Assembly: GCF_014904705.1 (NCBI RefSeq)
Contig: NZ_JACZCQ010000010.1
Span: 124,001-188,000, forward strand
Source: Nisaea sediminum
Lineage (GTDB): Bacteria > Pseudomonadota > Alphaproteobacteria > Thalassobaculales > Thalassobaculaceae
Direction of reading: 5' to 3'
DNA length: 64,000 nt
The notes under the pieces were generated by a model. That model made no database searches. It was not told the origin of the DNA and saw only the letters and a program-made list of their open reading frames with translations. Positions 54,996-63,858 of this stretch are shown here, piece by piece. Each line of letters opens with the position of its first letter. Positions within the stretch are counted from its first letter, which is position 1. Position numbers and translations under genes: made by a program.

Positions 54996-55157
54996 GCTTG
55001 TGATTTTCGAGGCTTCTCACGAGGCCGGACGAGGTTCAAGTTTTTCATGGAAAACAGGGGCTTGCGTGTCGATGTCCGGCCAGTTTCTGGCCTGAATTCG
55101 ACATTTTCCGGCGAGCTTCTCCTTATGAAAGCGGCCGGGCCGCGGAAAGGGTCGTAA

Positions 55158-56288
55158 ATGCAGGCACGCAAGAACAATGCCGTCACGCTGGGCGAGGGCG
55201 GTCTCGATCTCGGCTTTCCGGACGGCAGCAGCGGCTATTTCAACTACTTCTGGCTCCGGGACAATTGCCCCACCTCCTTCGACCCGGTGACCCGCGAGCG
55301 GAGCTACGATCTCTTCGCCGAGCCGGAAGCGCCGGTCGCGGCCGAGGCCTGTCTCGATGGCGAGGAACTGGAGGTGCTCTGGTGCTCCGGGCACCGCAGC
55401 CGCTACCCGCTCGACGTCCTGGCCTCGTACCGGAGCGGCAAGCCGCGCGCGGACGTGGCGCATCTGCCCCGCCGCGCCTGGTATGCCGGCCATTACAAGG
55501 ACATGCCGCGCTTCACCCTCGCGGAGCTGAAGACCGACCCGGCGAAACGCAAGGACTGGATCGAGGCGATCCTGGTGGAGGGGGTGGCGCTGGTGACCGG
55601 CCTGCCGGACACGCCCGAGGCGCTGGAGGAAACCGCCTCGCTCGCCGGCCATGTGCGGCCGAGCTTCTTCGGAAAGGTGTTCGAGGTCTATACCCACATC
55701 AACCCGACCAACACGGCCTATACGGCAGCAGCGCTGGAGCTGCACACGGACCTGCCCTCCGAGGATTTCGCGCCGGGTGTGCAGTACCTGCATTGCCGCG
55801 CCAATTCGGTCGAGGGCGGCAACAGCATCTTCGTCGACGCGGTGGCGGTGGCGGAGGATTTCCGCCGCGCCCATCCGGAGGATTTCGCCCTGCTCGCGGA
55901 AACCGAGGTGCCGTTCTATTGCGAGCATGACAGCTTCGACATGCGGGCACGCCAACGGGTGATCGAGCTCGACCGCGACGGCGAGGTCGAGGGCGTGACG
56001 ATCAGCCAGCACATCGCCGACGTGTTCGACCTGCCACAGAGCTTTCTCGACCGTTACTACCCTGCCTTCTTCCGCTTCGGTCAGGCGCTGCGCGATCCGA
56101 AATATGTGATGCGCTTCCGTCTCAACGCGGGCGAGTGCATCTGCTTCGACAATCACCGCGTGGTGCATGGGCGCGAAGCCTATACGGCGAGCAGTGGCGA
56201 GCGGCATCTGCGCGGTTGCTACACCGACCGGGGCGAGCTCCGGAGCGCCTACCGGGTGCTGAGCGGGGGCAGCCGGTTCAGTGGCTAG
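55158..56288 (+). CDS. Gamma-butyrobetaine dioxygenase-like 2-oxoglutarate oxygenase
   Basis: 376 residues, Fe(II)/2-oxoglutarate-dependent hydroxylase of the TauD-fold BBOX/TMLD group. The iron facial triad is H196 and D198 (LELHTDLPSEDF) and H337 (FDNHRVVHGR), with the 2-oxoglutarate arginine region CYTDRGELRSAYR at the end. The N-terminal zinc-type domain is recognisable (WLRDNCPTSFDP, WCSGHRSRYPLD) but holds only one of the three clustered cysteines. Likely role: hydroxylate gamma-butyrobetaine to carnitine or use a related betaine. AAGGG precedes the ATG at 55158. Confidence 0.88.
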   Translation: MQARKNNAVTLGEGGLDLGFPDGSSGYFNYFWLRDNCPTSFDPVTRERSYDLFAEPEAPVAAEACLDGEELEVLWCSGHRSRYPLDVLASYRSGKPRADVAHLPRRAWYAGHYKDMPRFTLAELKTDPAKRKDWIEAILVEGVALVTGLPDTPEALEETASLAGHVRPSFFGKVFEVYTHINPTNTAYTAAALELHTDLPSEDFAPGVQYLHCRANSVEGGNSIFVDAVAVAEDFRRAHPEDFALLAETEVPFYCEHDSFDMRARQRVIELDRDGEVEGVTISQHIADVFDLPQSFLDRYYPAFFRFGQALRDPKYVMRFRLNAGECICFDNHRVVHGREAYTASSGERHLRGCYTDRGELRSAYRVLSGGSRFSG

Positions 56289-57433
56289 GCCGCGGGAGGG
56301 GAAGTCTCCTGTTTCCCAGGATTTCTTTCCGCGTTCCCTGCGCCGAGTTCTTTGGACCAGCGCTCCATGATTTCCGCATCGGAGAGGCCGCGCTCCCGGA
56401 CGCCTTCGGAAAGCGGCGACCGGCCGTGCCTGATATGGCTGTGGGCTGCCTCGCGAACCTCGCTCGGGGTCATCCCGAAATGATCGCGGAACCGGGCGGA
56501 CAGGTGGCTCGGATTGCTGAAACCGTATTCGAGCCCGATCTCGAAGATCCCGCGACCCATATTTGCGGGCGATGCGAGCGCCTGGAACACGGCCATTAGC
56601 CGGCGGCGCTGGATATAGTCGCGCACCCCTCCCTCGGTTTTCAGGATCCTGTAGAGCGTTGCACGCGACATCCGGAAGTGTGCGCAGAGGCTTTCCGTGC
56701 CGAGATTTGGGTCGTTGAGATGGCGGTCGATATGCTTGAGCAGCGCCGCACGCACGCCGGCATGGGCTTCGGTGGAGGTGGGGTCACCGCCGCCGAGCAG
56801 GGTCCGCAACAGGCCGATGAGGGTCTCGCTCAACATGGGCGCGTCCTCGGCCGACGCGGTCGGCAAAGTGCTTCTCAGCAGGTGGAGATATCCGCTCAGC
56901 AATCTTCCAGAGGTCGTCGCGGTGTCGAACAAGACGCCGCGTGCGTCCGCAAGGGCGGGCAGATCTTCGGCAATTCTCTCCCGTGGCAGCACAATCGACA
57001 GCACTTCCGCATCCGAACAGAGCGCATCGACTTCGTAACCCAGGTTGACGGCGCAAATACCGTGCGGATCGAGAACGAAATCCGTTCCGCCATTTTCGCA
57101 GTGGTTCCTGCCGTTAAGGAAGAGCTGGAGACCGACATGATCGGAATCGTCGTTGCTGTGCAGCCAGGAACTGTCGCGGACGAATTTCTGCGCAGAGAAC
57201 TTCGTGTCCATGAAGAGGAAGCCGCCGACATTGAAGCTGTGGATCTCCGGGATTTGCGGCGGTCGTTCCGGATCGTAGAGAGGAATGGACTCGAAATAAG
57301 GCGATATCGCCCGCCGCCAGTGCCAGAAGAGTTCTTCCGGCGGCAGCATGCCTGGAAGCAGCGAAGCTGACGGGATCCGGGACGTTTTGTCCAAGTCTGG
57401 CGCCTTCTGGTCTTTAATTTTCAAAAAAACCAT
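56285..57433 (-). CDS. AraC family transcriptional regulator
   Basis: 382 residues. A cupin-like sensor domain (about 50-230, GFLFMDTKFSAQKFVRDSSW and LFLNGRNHCENGGTDFVLDP) is followed by an AraC helix-turn-helix pair at about 265-365 (SLCAHFRMSRATLYRIL, EIGLEYGFSNPSHLSARFRDHFG). Its 3' end overlaps the dioxygenase stop by four bases (convergent). The ATG at 57433 is preferred to a GTG at 57469. Neither start has a good ribosome site. It is divergent from the first RTX gene and could control it; this is inference. Confidence 0.88.
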   Translation of the reverse strand: MVFLKIKDQKAPDLDKTSRIPSASLLPGMLPPEELFWHWRRAISPYFESIPLYDPERPPQIPEIHSFNVGGFLFMDTKFSAQKFVRDSSWLHSNDDSDHVGLQLFLNGRNHCENGGTDFVLDPHGICAVNLGYEVDALCSDAEVLSIVLPRERIAEDLPALADARGVLFDTATTSGRLLSGYLHLLRSTLPTASAEDAPMLSETLIGLLRTLLGGGDPTSTEAHAGVRAALLKHIDRHLNDPNLGTESLCAHFRMSRATLYRILKTEGGVRDYIQRRRLMAVFQALASPANMGRGIFEIGLEYGFSNPSHLSARFRDHFGMTPSEVREAAHSHIRHGRSPLSEGVRERGLSDAEIMERWSKELGAGNAERNPGKQETSPPAA

Positions 57434-57791
57434 ATCCGAATTGTGCCGGTGAGTATAGCACTGAGACACAGGGCAAAGATTACTGAGACGTTCGGCAAAG
57501 CGAACACACGCGTATTCATCTAAAATGGTTAACGAAATCTAGAGGTATCCTGCTGGATGTCTCTCCGGTCGCCTGCGGGATCCGGAGCCCTCCCCGGGAT
57601 ACGCGAAGGCTATTCGACTTGATCGTCTCTTTCCCGGGCAGAAAGCCCGAAGGAACAGGCAACGATGACGGTATATCTGCGCTCGCAGACTTCCTCCTAC
57701 GGATGGCCTCGTCCGTTCGGCCCCGCGTTTCTCACAAGACAAACCGAACGTTTCCTCTGCTAACCCCACAGAATGTGAGGCAAGACAGACC
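57434..57791. other. Intergenic region between the AraC and first RTX genes
   Basis: 358 bases with no credible gene. It holds a TTAACCAT half-site (minus strand, 57525-57532) of the type bound by CtrA, an AT-rich stretch near 57515-57535, a CTCACA/TGTGAG pair flanking a 35-base loop close to the RTX start, and a GAGG about 14 bases before the ATG. No clear promoter or riboswitch is seen. Confidence 0.5.
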
Positions 57792-60305
57792 ATGACCCGA
57801 TCAGCAACCGTTCTTTTCATCGATCCGTCGGTTCGTCATCCAGACCTTCTCGTCGCCGGGCTCGATCCCGAGACTTCGGTCCACAGGCTTCCGTACCGTG
57901 GAGATGCCCTGGCGGAGATCGCGTCGGTCGCGTCCGGGCTGGCCCCTGTCGGACGTATCGCAATTCTCGCCCATGGTGATCCGGGTTCGATTTCGCTGTC
58001 GGGACGGGTGATCGACCGGAGCGTTCTGGAGAGCGGGACGGAGGATCTTGCACGCCTTCAATCCGCGCTCGCGCCCGGAGCCGATGTCATTCTGATGTCC
58101 TGCTCCACGGGCGCCGGGCTCAAGGGGCTCGCATTCGTCGCCGGGCTTGAAGCCGCGCTCGGCGTGCCGGTCCGCGCGTCCGAGACCGATCTCGGCGGCG
58201 ATGCCGGGTGGAGCGGGATCCGGCTCGCCGCAACGATCTTTGCGCCCACCGCGCTCGCGTCCTATCCGGACCGTCTGGCGACGGTCAACGGAGACGGCGG
58301 CGCCAATAACCTCACCGGCACCAATGCTGACGACACCATCAGCGGCAACGGCGGCAACGATACGATCACCGGTCTCGACGGCAACGACCTTATCGGTGGC
58401 GGAACCGGCAACGAGCTTGCCTATGGCGGCGCCGGCAACGACAGCCTCTACATGAATAACGGCTCCGACACGCTCTACGGCGATGACGGGGACGACACGA
58501 TCTCGACCGGTGCCGGCGATGACACTCTCTACGGCGGAAACGGTAACGACTTCCTCATCACCTCGTCAGACAATGATGAGGTTTATGGTGGAAGCGGCGA
58601 TGACAGGATTGCGTCGCGGCCCGGAAACGACAGGGTTTTCGGCGAGGACGGCAACGATTCGATCACCGGCGATGCCGGAGCGGACTATCTTAATGGCGGC
58701 GCCGGCGATGACCTGATCATCGGTGGGGACGATACCGACACGCTGGACGGCGGAGCCGGTAACGATACTCTCAGCTCCGGCGCCGGCGCCGATACACTGT
58801 CGGGCGGGGCCGGAAACGATCTCTTCGAAGGCTCGGTCAGCGATCTGAACGGCGATACGGTCAGCGATCTTGCAGCAGGCGATCAGATCCAGCTGGACGG
58901 TGTCACGGGCCTGACGTCGGCGAATGTCCGGATCAGCGGCGGCAATCTCGAGATCGACACCAACGCGACGACTTTTGCCTCGTCGGAAGTAACCATGTCT
59001 CTGTCGAATAACCCGACGCTCGACTTCAGCGTCGGGACCTCGGGCGGCAACACCGTGATTACTTTCGCCACCCCGGCTCCCGCCAACAGCGGCGGAAGTT
59101 CTTCAGGCGGGTCTTCCAGTCCGCTGACCGTGACAAACCAGACGACCGGCGACGCGGCCGGCACCGAGACCGGCCGCACACTTGTGAACAATTCCGGCGC
59201 CTCGGCGACCGGCGATCTGGTCTCGAACACGGGTAACGGAAACACGGTCTTGGTAACCCTCCCCAAGGGGATCTCCCTGACCAACAGCGGAACCGCGTCG
59301 GCGCAGGTCAACACGGTGGCGGGCGCGACGCTGACCGGCCGAATCCAGGCGGTCGAGCCCGACGTCGGCGTGCAGAGCTTCCTGAACGGGCACGGGCAAA
59401 CCTTTATGTCGAATATGGCCGGCATGTCGCTCGACGTCCGCAGCATTGCGTTCACCGGCAGGAGCGCATCCGCGGAGACCGTGACCCTGACGGGCACCAC
59501 GTCCTCCAGCTCCGGCTCCGAGGCGTTTGTCATCGACACCACGAACCTACCGGCGGGATCGGCCCTGTCACTCAACAATGTCGAGTTCGCCGCGATCGTC
59601 GGCAACGCGACGGTGAATGGCGGCGCGGGTCGGAACTACGTGGTCGGCGACGATGCGGCGCAGTTCATCTCGCTCGGCGCCGAGGACGACACGCTGGCGG
59701 GCGGCGGCGGCAACGATACTGTCGGCTCTGCCTGGGGCGAGGATATCCTTTACGGCAACCAGGGCATGGATCTGGTGTTTGGCGGCGGCGGCATGGACAC
59801 GCTCTATGGCGGCCAGGACGCGGATACGGTGCGGGGCGACAACGACAACGACGTCCTCTACGGCAACAAAGGCAGCGATACGCTCTCCGGCGGCCAGAAC
59901 GAAGACCTGCTCTATGGCGGCCAGAACGAGGATATCGTCTACGGCAATGCCGGAAACGACAGCCTGCACGGCAATCTCGGCAATGACACGCTCTATGGCG
60001 GTCAGGGGAGCGACCTGCTCTGGGGCAGCAGCGGCGACGATTATATTGCCGGCAATGCGGGTGACGATACGCTCTCCGGCGGGGCTGGTGCGGATACCTT
60101 CGTCTTCAGCTCCGGCGGCGGCAACGAGACGGTGACCGACTTCGTTGCGGGAACGGACACGCTCGCTCTGGAGGCCGGGCTCGGCGTCAGTGGCGGGACG
60201 GAAATCGGCGGCAACGCCGTGGTCACGTTCTCCGACGGCGGAACGGTGACGCTCATCGGTGTCCACCAGGCCGAAGTCGCCGCAGCGACCGGGTGGGAGC
60301 TATAG
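57792..60305 (+). CDS. RTX protein with N-terminal DUF4347-like domain, paralog 1
   Basis: 837 residues, no signal peptide, typical of a type I secreted calcium-binding protein. Residues about 1-165 match the DUF4347 pattern, with ILAHGDPGSISLSG (H61) and ILMSCSTGAGLKGLAFVAGL (C104). A first RTX block spans about 171-350 (GGAGNDSLY, GGNGNDFLI and so on), then a linker and a central module at about 446-605 shared with the next gene, and a second RTX block at about 618-790. The end (SGGAGADTFVFS...VTDFVAGTDTLAL) is the usual serralysin-type C-terminal RTX tail. No type I secretion genes are in the window. Function unknown; candidates include adhesion, biofilm matrix or a secreted enzyme. Confidence 0.9.
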   Translation: MTRSATVLFIDPSVRHPDLLVAGLDPETSVHRLPYRGDALAEIASVASGLAPVGRIAILAHGDPGSISLSGRVIDRSVLESGTEDLARLQSALAPGADVILMSCSTGAGLKGLAFVAGLEAALGVPVRASETDLGGDAGWSGIRLAATIFAPTALASYPDRLATVNGDGGANNLTGTNADDTISGNGGNDTITGLDGNDLIGGGTGNELAYGGAGNDSLYMNNGSDTLYGDDGDDTISTGAGDDTLYGGNGNDFLITSSDNDEVYGGSGDDRIASRPGNDRVFGEDGNDSITGDAGADYLNGGAGDDLIIGGDDTDTLDGGAGNDTLSSGAGADTLSGGAGNDLFEGSVSDLNGDTVSDLAAGDQIQLDGVTGLTSANVRISGGNLEIDTNATTFASSEVTMSLSNNPTLDFSVGTSGGNTVITFATPAPANSGGSSSGGSSSPLTVTNQTTGDAAGTETGRTLVNNSGASATGDLVSNTGNGNTVLVTLPKGISLTNSGTASAQVNTVAGATLTGRIQAVEPDVGVQSFLNGHGQTFMSNMAGMSLDVRSIAFTGRSASAETVTLTGTTSSSSGSEAFVIDTTNLPAGSALSLNNVEFAAIVGNATVNGGAGRNYVVGDDAAQFISLGAEDDTLAGGGGNDTVGSAWGEDILYGNQGMDLVFGGGGMDTLYGGQDADTVRGDNDNDVLYGNKGSDTLSGGQNEDLLYGGQNEDIVYGNAGNDSLHGNLGNDTLYGGQGSDLLWGSSGDDYIAGNAGDDTLSGGAGADTFVFSSGGGNETVTDFVAGTDTLALEAGLGVSGGTEIGGNAVVTFSDGGTVTLIGVHQAEVAAATGWEL

Positions 60306-60444
60306 GCGTCTTGACATCTTCCGCCGCGGCGATGGCCTCACATTGTCTGATTTCGAAAAATGCCGACCTGAATCCGGTTTTGGAGATTGTTCGGAGGCCA
60401 AATGCGAAGAGTCCTGAGGTCTACGGCCAAGAGTGCCTTCCCCA

Positions 60445-60473
60445 TTCCCATAAAAATGGTATAGGCATATATT
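60445..60473 (+). promoter_or_regulatory. Candidate promoter of RTX paralog 2
   Basis: TTCCCA at 60445-60450, a 17-base spacer, and TATATT at 60468-60473 in a locally AT-rich stretch, giving a leader of about 100 bases. This suggests paralog 2 can be expressed separately from paralog 1. Confidence 0.45.
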
Positions 60474-60579
60474 TACTCTGGTTTCGCGTTTTTCGAGGTT
60501 TTCTCTTGAAAAGAACGCCTTGGTTGATCTTTGCGGCTGACCGCACTCGTTCAGCAACAAATTTTAGGCACAGCAGGTC

Positions 60580-63201
60580 ATGATCCGAACAGCAAGCTTG
60601 TTTTTCGTAGATCCGTCAGTCCGTGATCCGGAACTTCTCGTAGGTGGGCTCGCCCCTGAAACGAAGGTCCACCGGCTTCCGCCCAAGGGCGATGCGCTCG
60701 CGGAGATCGCTTCGGTTGCATCCGAACTGGCGCCGGTCGGACGTGTCGCAATCCTTGCCCATGGCGAGCCGGGCGCGATTTCGCTGTCGGGACGGACGAT
60801 CGACCGGTCTGCTCTCGCCGGCTCGGCCGACGATCTCGCGCGTCTCCGGTCCGCGCTTGCCCGTGATGCCGATGTCGTCCTGGTGTCCTGCTCCACCGGC
60901 GCGGGCCTCAAGGGGCTGGCTTTTGTCGACGGTCTGGAGGCCGCGCTCGGCGTGCCGGTGCATGCGTCGCAGACCGATCTCGGCGGCGACGCCGGATGGG
61001 ACGGGCTCGCCCGCGCCGCGACGATCTTCGCGCCGACGGCGCTTGCCTCCTATCCGGCGCGGCTGGTCGTCTCGATCGGTGATGCGGGTGACAACCTCAT
61101 CGTCGGAACCGCGTCCGACGATACGCTCGACGGCGCTGGCGGCAACGACACGATCAGGGGTCAAAACGGCAACGATACGATCACCGGCGGCGACGGCAAC
61201 GACGAGATCTCCGCAGGCACCGGAAACGACTCGATCGTTGGCGGGAACGGCGACGACACGATCAGCGGCTTCGGCGGCAACGACTTGATTTACGGCGATG
61301 CCGGCGATGACATCATCGGCACCGGCAACGCCAACGACACCGTCTATGGCGGCGCCGGGAACGACCGTCTGTACGTTCAGGGCGGCAGTGACCTGCTCTA
61401 TGGCGGCGACGGAAACGACACCATCTCGACCGGCGACGGCGGCGACACGATCTACGGCGACGCCGGCGATGATTTTATCATCCTGGCCGGAGGCGCGGAG
61501 GTCGATGGCGGCGCCGGCAACGACACGATCAACGGCTCGTCCTCGTCCGACACGATCAAGGGCGGTGACGGTGACGATTCCATCACCGGCGGCGGCAGCC
61601 TCGATTTCATTACCGGCGGGGCCGGCAACGACACCCTCCTCGGCGGCGCGTCGCAGGACAATCTGATCGGAGAGGCCGGCAACGACGTTCTCTCCGGCGG
61701 TGACGGCACAGACCAGCTGAGGGGCGGGGACGGCAACGATACCTATGCCGGGACCGTCGCCGAATTCAACGCAGACACGATCACCGGCCTTGCCGCCGGC
61801 GACGTCATTCAGATTACCGGCGATACGAGCTACGCGACCAGCCTGCATGCCTCGAGCGTCGGCAGCACCCTGACCGTTGGCAGCAGCACGGTCACCCTGA
61901 CCAGTCCCGGATCCGGCCTCTACCTTTCGGGGGCGACCTCGGGCGGGAACTCCATTCTGACGGTCACCAATACGGATCCCAACGCCTCCTCGGGATCGGG
62001 AAGCGCTTCCTCGGGCGAGAGCGGTCTGCCGAAGACGAACCAGACGGCGGCGGACGTTGCCGGAACGGAGAGCGGCTTCTCGCTGATCAACACCTCTGGT
62101 AGCGCGGCTTCCGGCACGCTGGTATCGGGTACCGGCAACGGCAACACGGTCACGGCAACCCTGCCGAGCGGCGTGACTCTGACCAATAGCGGGACCGCCT
62201 CCGCGGTGGCGGGAAGTTCGGCCGGCACGACACTGACGCAGCAGATCCAGGTCACGGAACAGTCCGCCAGCGCGCAAAGTTTCCTCTCGGGGCACGGCCA
62301 GACCTTCACCAACCAGATGGGCGGTACCCTGCTGGACGTGCGGACGATTTCCTTCTCGGGCGGGAGCGCCGGGGACACCATTCAGCTGACGGGGCAATCC
62401 GAAAGCGGCGGCGAGGCGTTCGTGATCGATACCTCGAGCTTTCCGGGCGGTTGCACATTGCAGCTCGATAATATCGAGTTCGCGGCCATCGTCGGCAGTG
62501 CGACGGTGAATGGTGGCGCGGGCCGGAACTACGCGGTCGGCGACGATGCGGCGCAGTTCATTTCGCTCGGCGCGGAGGACGACACGCTGGCCGGCGGCGG
62601 CGGTAACGATACCGTCGGATCTTCCTGGGGCGAGGACATCGTCTACGGCAACCAGGGCGCGGACCTGGTGTTCGGTGGCGGCGGCCTCGACACGCTCTAT
62701 GGCGGCCAGGACGCGGATACGGTCCGGGGCGACAACGACAACGACGTGCTCTACGGCAACAAGGGCGACGACACGCTCTCCGGTGGCGGTAACGAGGACC
62801 TGCTCTTTGGCGGTCAGGACAATGATATCGTTTATGGCAATGCCGGGAACGACAGTCTCTATGGCAACCTCGGTAACGACCGGCTCTATGGCGGGCAGGG
62901 CAACGACATGCTCTTCGGGCAGTCCGGCGATGACTATCTGGCCGGTAACGCAGGCGACGATACGCTTTCCGGAGGAGCGGGCGCGGACACGTTCGTCTTC
63001 AGCTTCGGAGGCGGCAACGAGACGGTCAGCGACTTCGCGGCGGGGACAGACACGCTCGCGCTGCAGGCCGGGCTCGGCGTCAGCGGCGGGGTGGAGAGCG
63101 GCGGCAATACGACCGTGACTTTCTCGGACGGTGGCAGTGTCACGGTAATCGGTGTCTCCAAAACCGATCTTGCGGCGGCGACCGGTTGGGTCCTCGGCTA
63201 G
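60580..63201 (+). CDS. RTX protein with N-terminal DUF4347-like domain, paralog 2
   Basis: 873 residues, the same architecture as the gene before it: DUF4347-like domain at about 1-165 with H61 (ILAHGEPGAISLSG) and C104 (LVSCSTGAGLKGLAFVDGL) conserved, a first RTX block at about 170-390, the shared central module at about 486-640 and a second RTX block at about 650-820, ending GGAGADTFVFS...VSDFAAGTDTLAL. The first RTX block and linkers have diverged and differ in length, while the last block is almost identical to paralog 1. No signal peptide. Tandem duplication is evident. Function unknown; the repeats should bind calcium outside the cell. Confidence 0.9.
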   Translation: MIRTASLFFVDPSVRDPELLVGGLAPETKVHRLPPKGDALAEIASVASELAPVGRVAILAHGEPGAISLSGRTIDRSALAGSADDLARLRSALARDADVVLVSCSTGAGLKGLAFVDGLEAALGVPVHASQTDLGGDAGWDGLARAATIFAPTALASYPARLVVSIGDAGDNLIVGTASDDTLDGAGGNDTIRGQNGNDTITGGDGNDEISAGTGNDSIVGGNGDDTISGFGGNDLIYGDAGDDIIGTGNANDTVYGGAGNDRLYVQGGSDLLYGGDGNDTISTGDGGDTIYGDAGDDFIILAGGAEVDGGAGNDTINGSSSSDTIKGGDGDDSITGGGSLDFITGGAGNDTLLGGASQDNLIGEAGNDVLSGGDGTDQLRGGDGNDTYAGTVAEFNADTITGLAAGDVIQITGDTSYATSLHASSVGSTLTVGSSTVTLTSPGSGLYLSGATSGGNSILTVTNTDPNASSGSGSASSGESGLPKTNQTAADVAGTESGFSLINTSGSAASGTLVSGTGNGNTVTATLPSGVTLTNSGTASAVAGSSAGTTLTQQIQVTEQSASAQSFLSGHGQTFTNQMGGTLLDVRTISFSGGSAGDTIQLTGQSESGGEAFVIDTSSFPGGCTLQLDNIEFAAIVGSATVNGGAGRNYAVGDDAAQFISLGAEDDTLAGGGGNDTVGSSWGEDIVYGNQGADLVFGGGGLDTLYGGQDADTVRGDNDNDVLYGNKGDDTLSGGGNEDLLFGGQDNDIVYGNAGNDSLYGNLGNDRLYGGQGNDMLFGQSGDDYLAGNAGDDTLSGGAGADTFVFSFGGGNETVSDFAAGTDTLALQAGLGVSGGVESGGNTTVTFSDGGSVTVIGVSKTDLAAATGWVLG

Positions 63202-63282
63202 GACGCGCGCCGGTCAGAGAGATTGGCGGCGAAGCCTCATCGGCGTAAAAGGCGCTGAACGAACACGCGCGGAGCCGCTGCC

Positions 63283-63753
63283 ATGACATCCTCCGAAACC
63301 CGCTTTTCCGGGCTGACCCAGCTCGGCGGGGCGACCGAACTGCCCGCGAGCCCCGAGGCGGCGGTGCTGGAAAAGGTGCCGAACTCGATGGCCGACACGC
63401 ACTATGTCGTCCGCTTCACGGCGCCTGAATTCACCTCGCTCTGCCCGATGACCGGGCAGCCGGATTTCGCCCATCTGATGATCGATTACGTGCCGGACGA
63501 TTGGCTGGTGGAGAGCAAGTCGCTGAAGCTCTTCCTCGGCTCCTTCCGCAATCACGGTGCCTTCCACGAGGATTGCACCGTCGGGATCGCGAAGCGCCTG
63601 GTGGGTGAGCTGAAGCCGCGCTGGCTCAGGATCGGCGGCTACTGGTATCCGCGCGGCGGAATCCCGATCGACGTTTTCTTCCAGACCGGACCGGTGCCGG
63701 ACGGCGTGTGGCTGCCGGATCAGGGGGTGCCGCCCTATCGGGGGCGGGGGTAA
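63283..63753 (+). CDS. queF: NADPH-dependent 7-cyano-7-deazaguanine reductase
   Basis: Reduces preQ0 to preQ1 in queuosine biosynthesis. 156 residues, the short single-domain YkvM type. The nucleophile C54 is in [13 protein letters not shown] with the conserved aspartate (D61) after it; the NADPH motif is [16 protein letters not shown] and the substrate glutamate/histidine are in FHEDC. Length is normal for the unimodular family. No preQ1 riboswitch or other queuosine gene is visible nearby. Confidence 0.95.
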   Translation: MTSSETRFSGLTQLGGATELPASPEAAVLEKVPNSMADTHYVVRFTAPEFTSLCPMTGQPDFAHLMIDYVPDDWLVESKSLKLFLGSFRNHGAFHEDCTVGIAKRLVGELKPRWLRIGGYWYPRGGIPIDVFFQTGPVPDGVWLPDQGVPPYRGRG

Positions 63754-63762
63754 TCTTCAGAT

Positions 63763-63845
63763 CGTCATCCCGGCCACAGAGCCGGGACCTTGTCGAACAT
63801 CGGACCCGATCCTTCGGAAGGTCCCGGATCGGGTCCGGGATGACG
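63763..63845. repeat. Double-hairpin intergenic inverted repeat, copy 5
   Basis: Left arm CGTCATCCCGGC folds with GCCGGGACC (CCCGGC-N6-GCCGGG), right arm GGTCCCGGATCGGGTCCGGG ends in ATGACG. It fills the gap between the queF and acyl-CoA dehydrogenase stops. Confidence 0.85.
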
Positions 63846-63858
63846 ATGTTTTAGAAAA

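Noticed and set aside
57434-57791. Riboswitch (cyclic-di-GMP type) before the first RTX gene
   Set aside because: The conserved GEMM core and its paired arms are not present.
58300-61750. CRISPR-like or satellite tandem repeats
   Set aside because: The short periodic DNA repeats follow the nine-residue RTX code in frame and vary at third positions; they are coding.
60616-62397. A 593-codon minus-strand frame opposite RTX paralog 2
   Set aside because: Its repeats are the reverse of the RTX codon repeats; it is a shadow.
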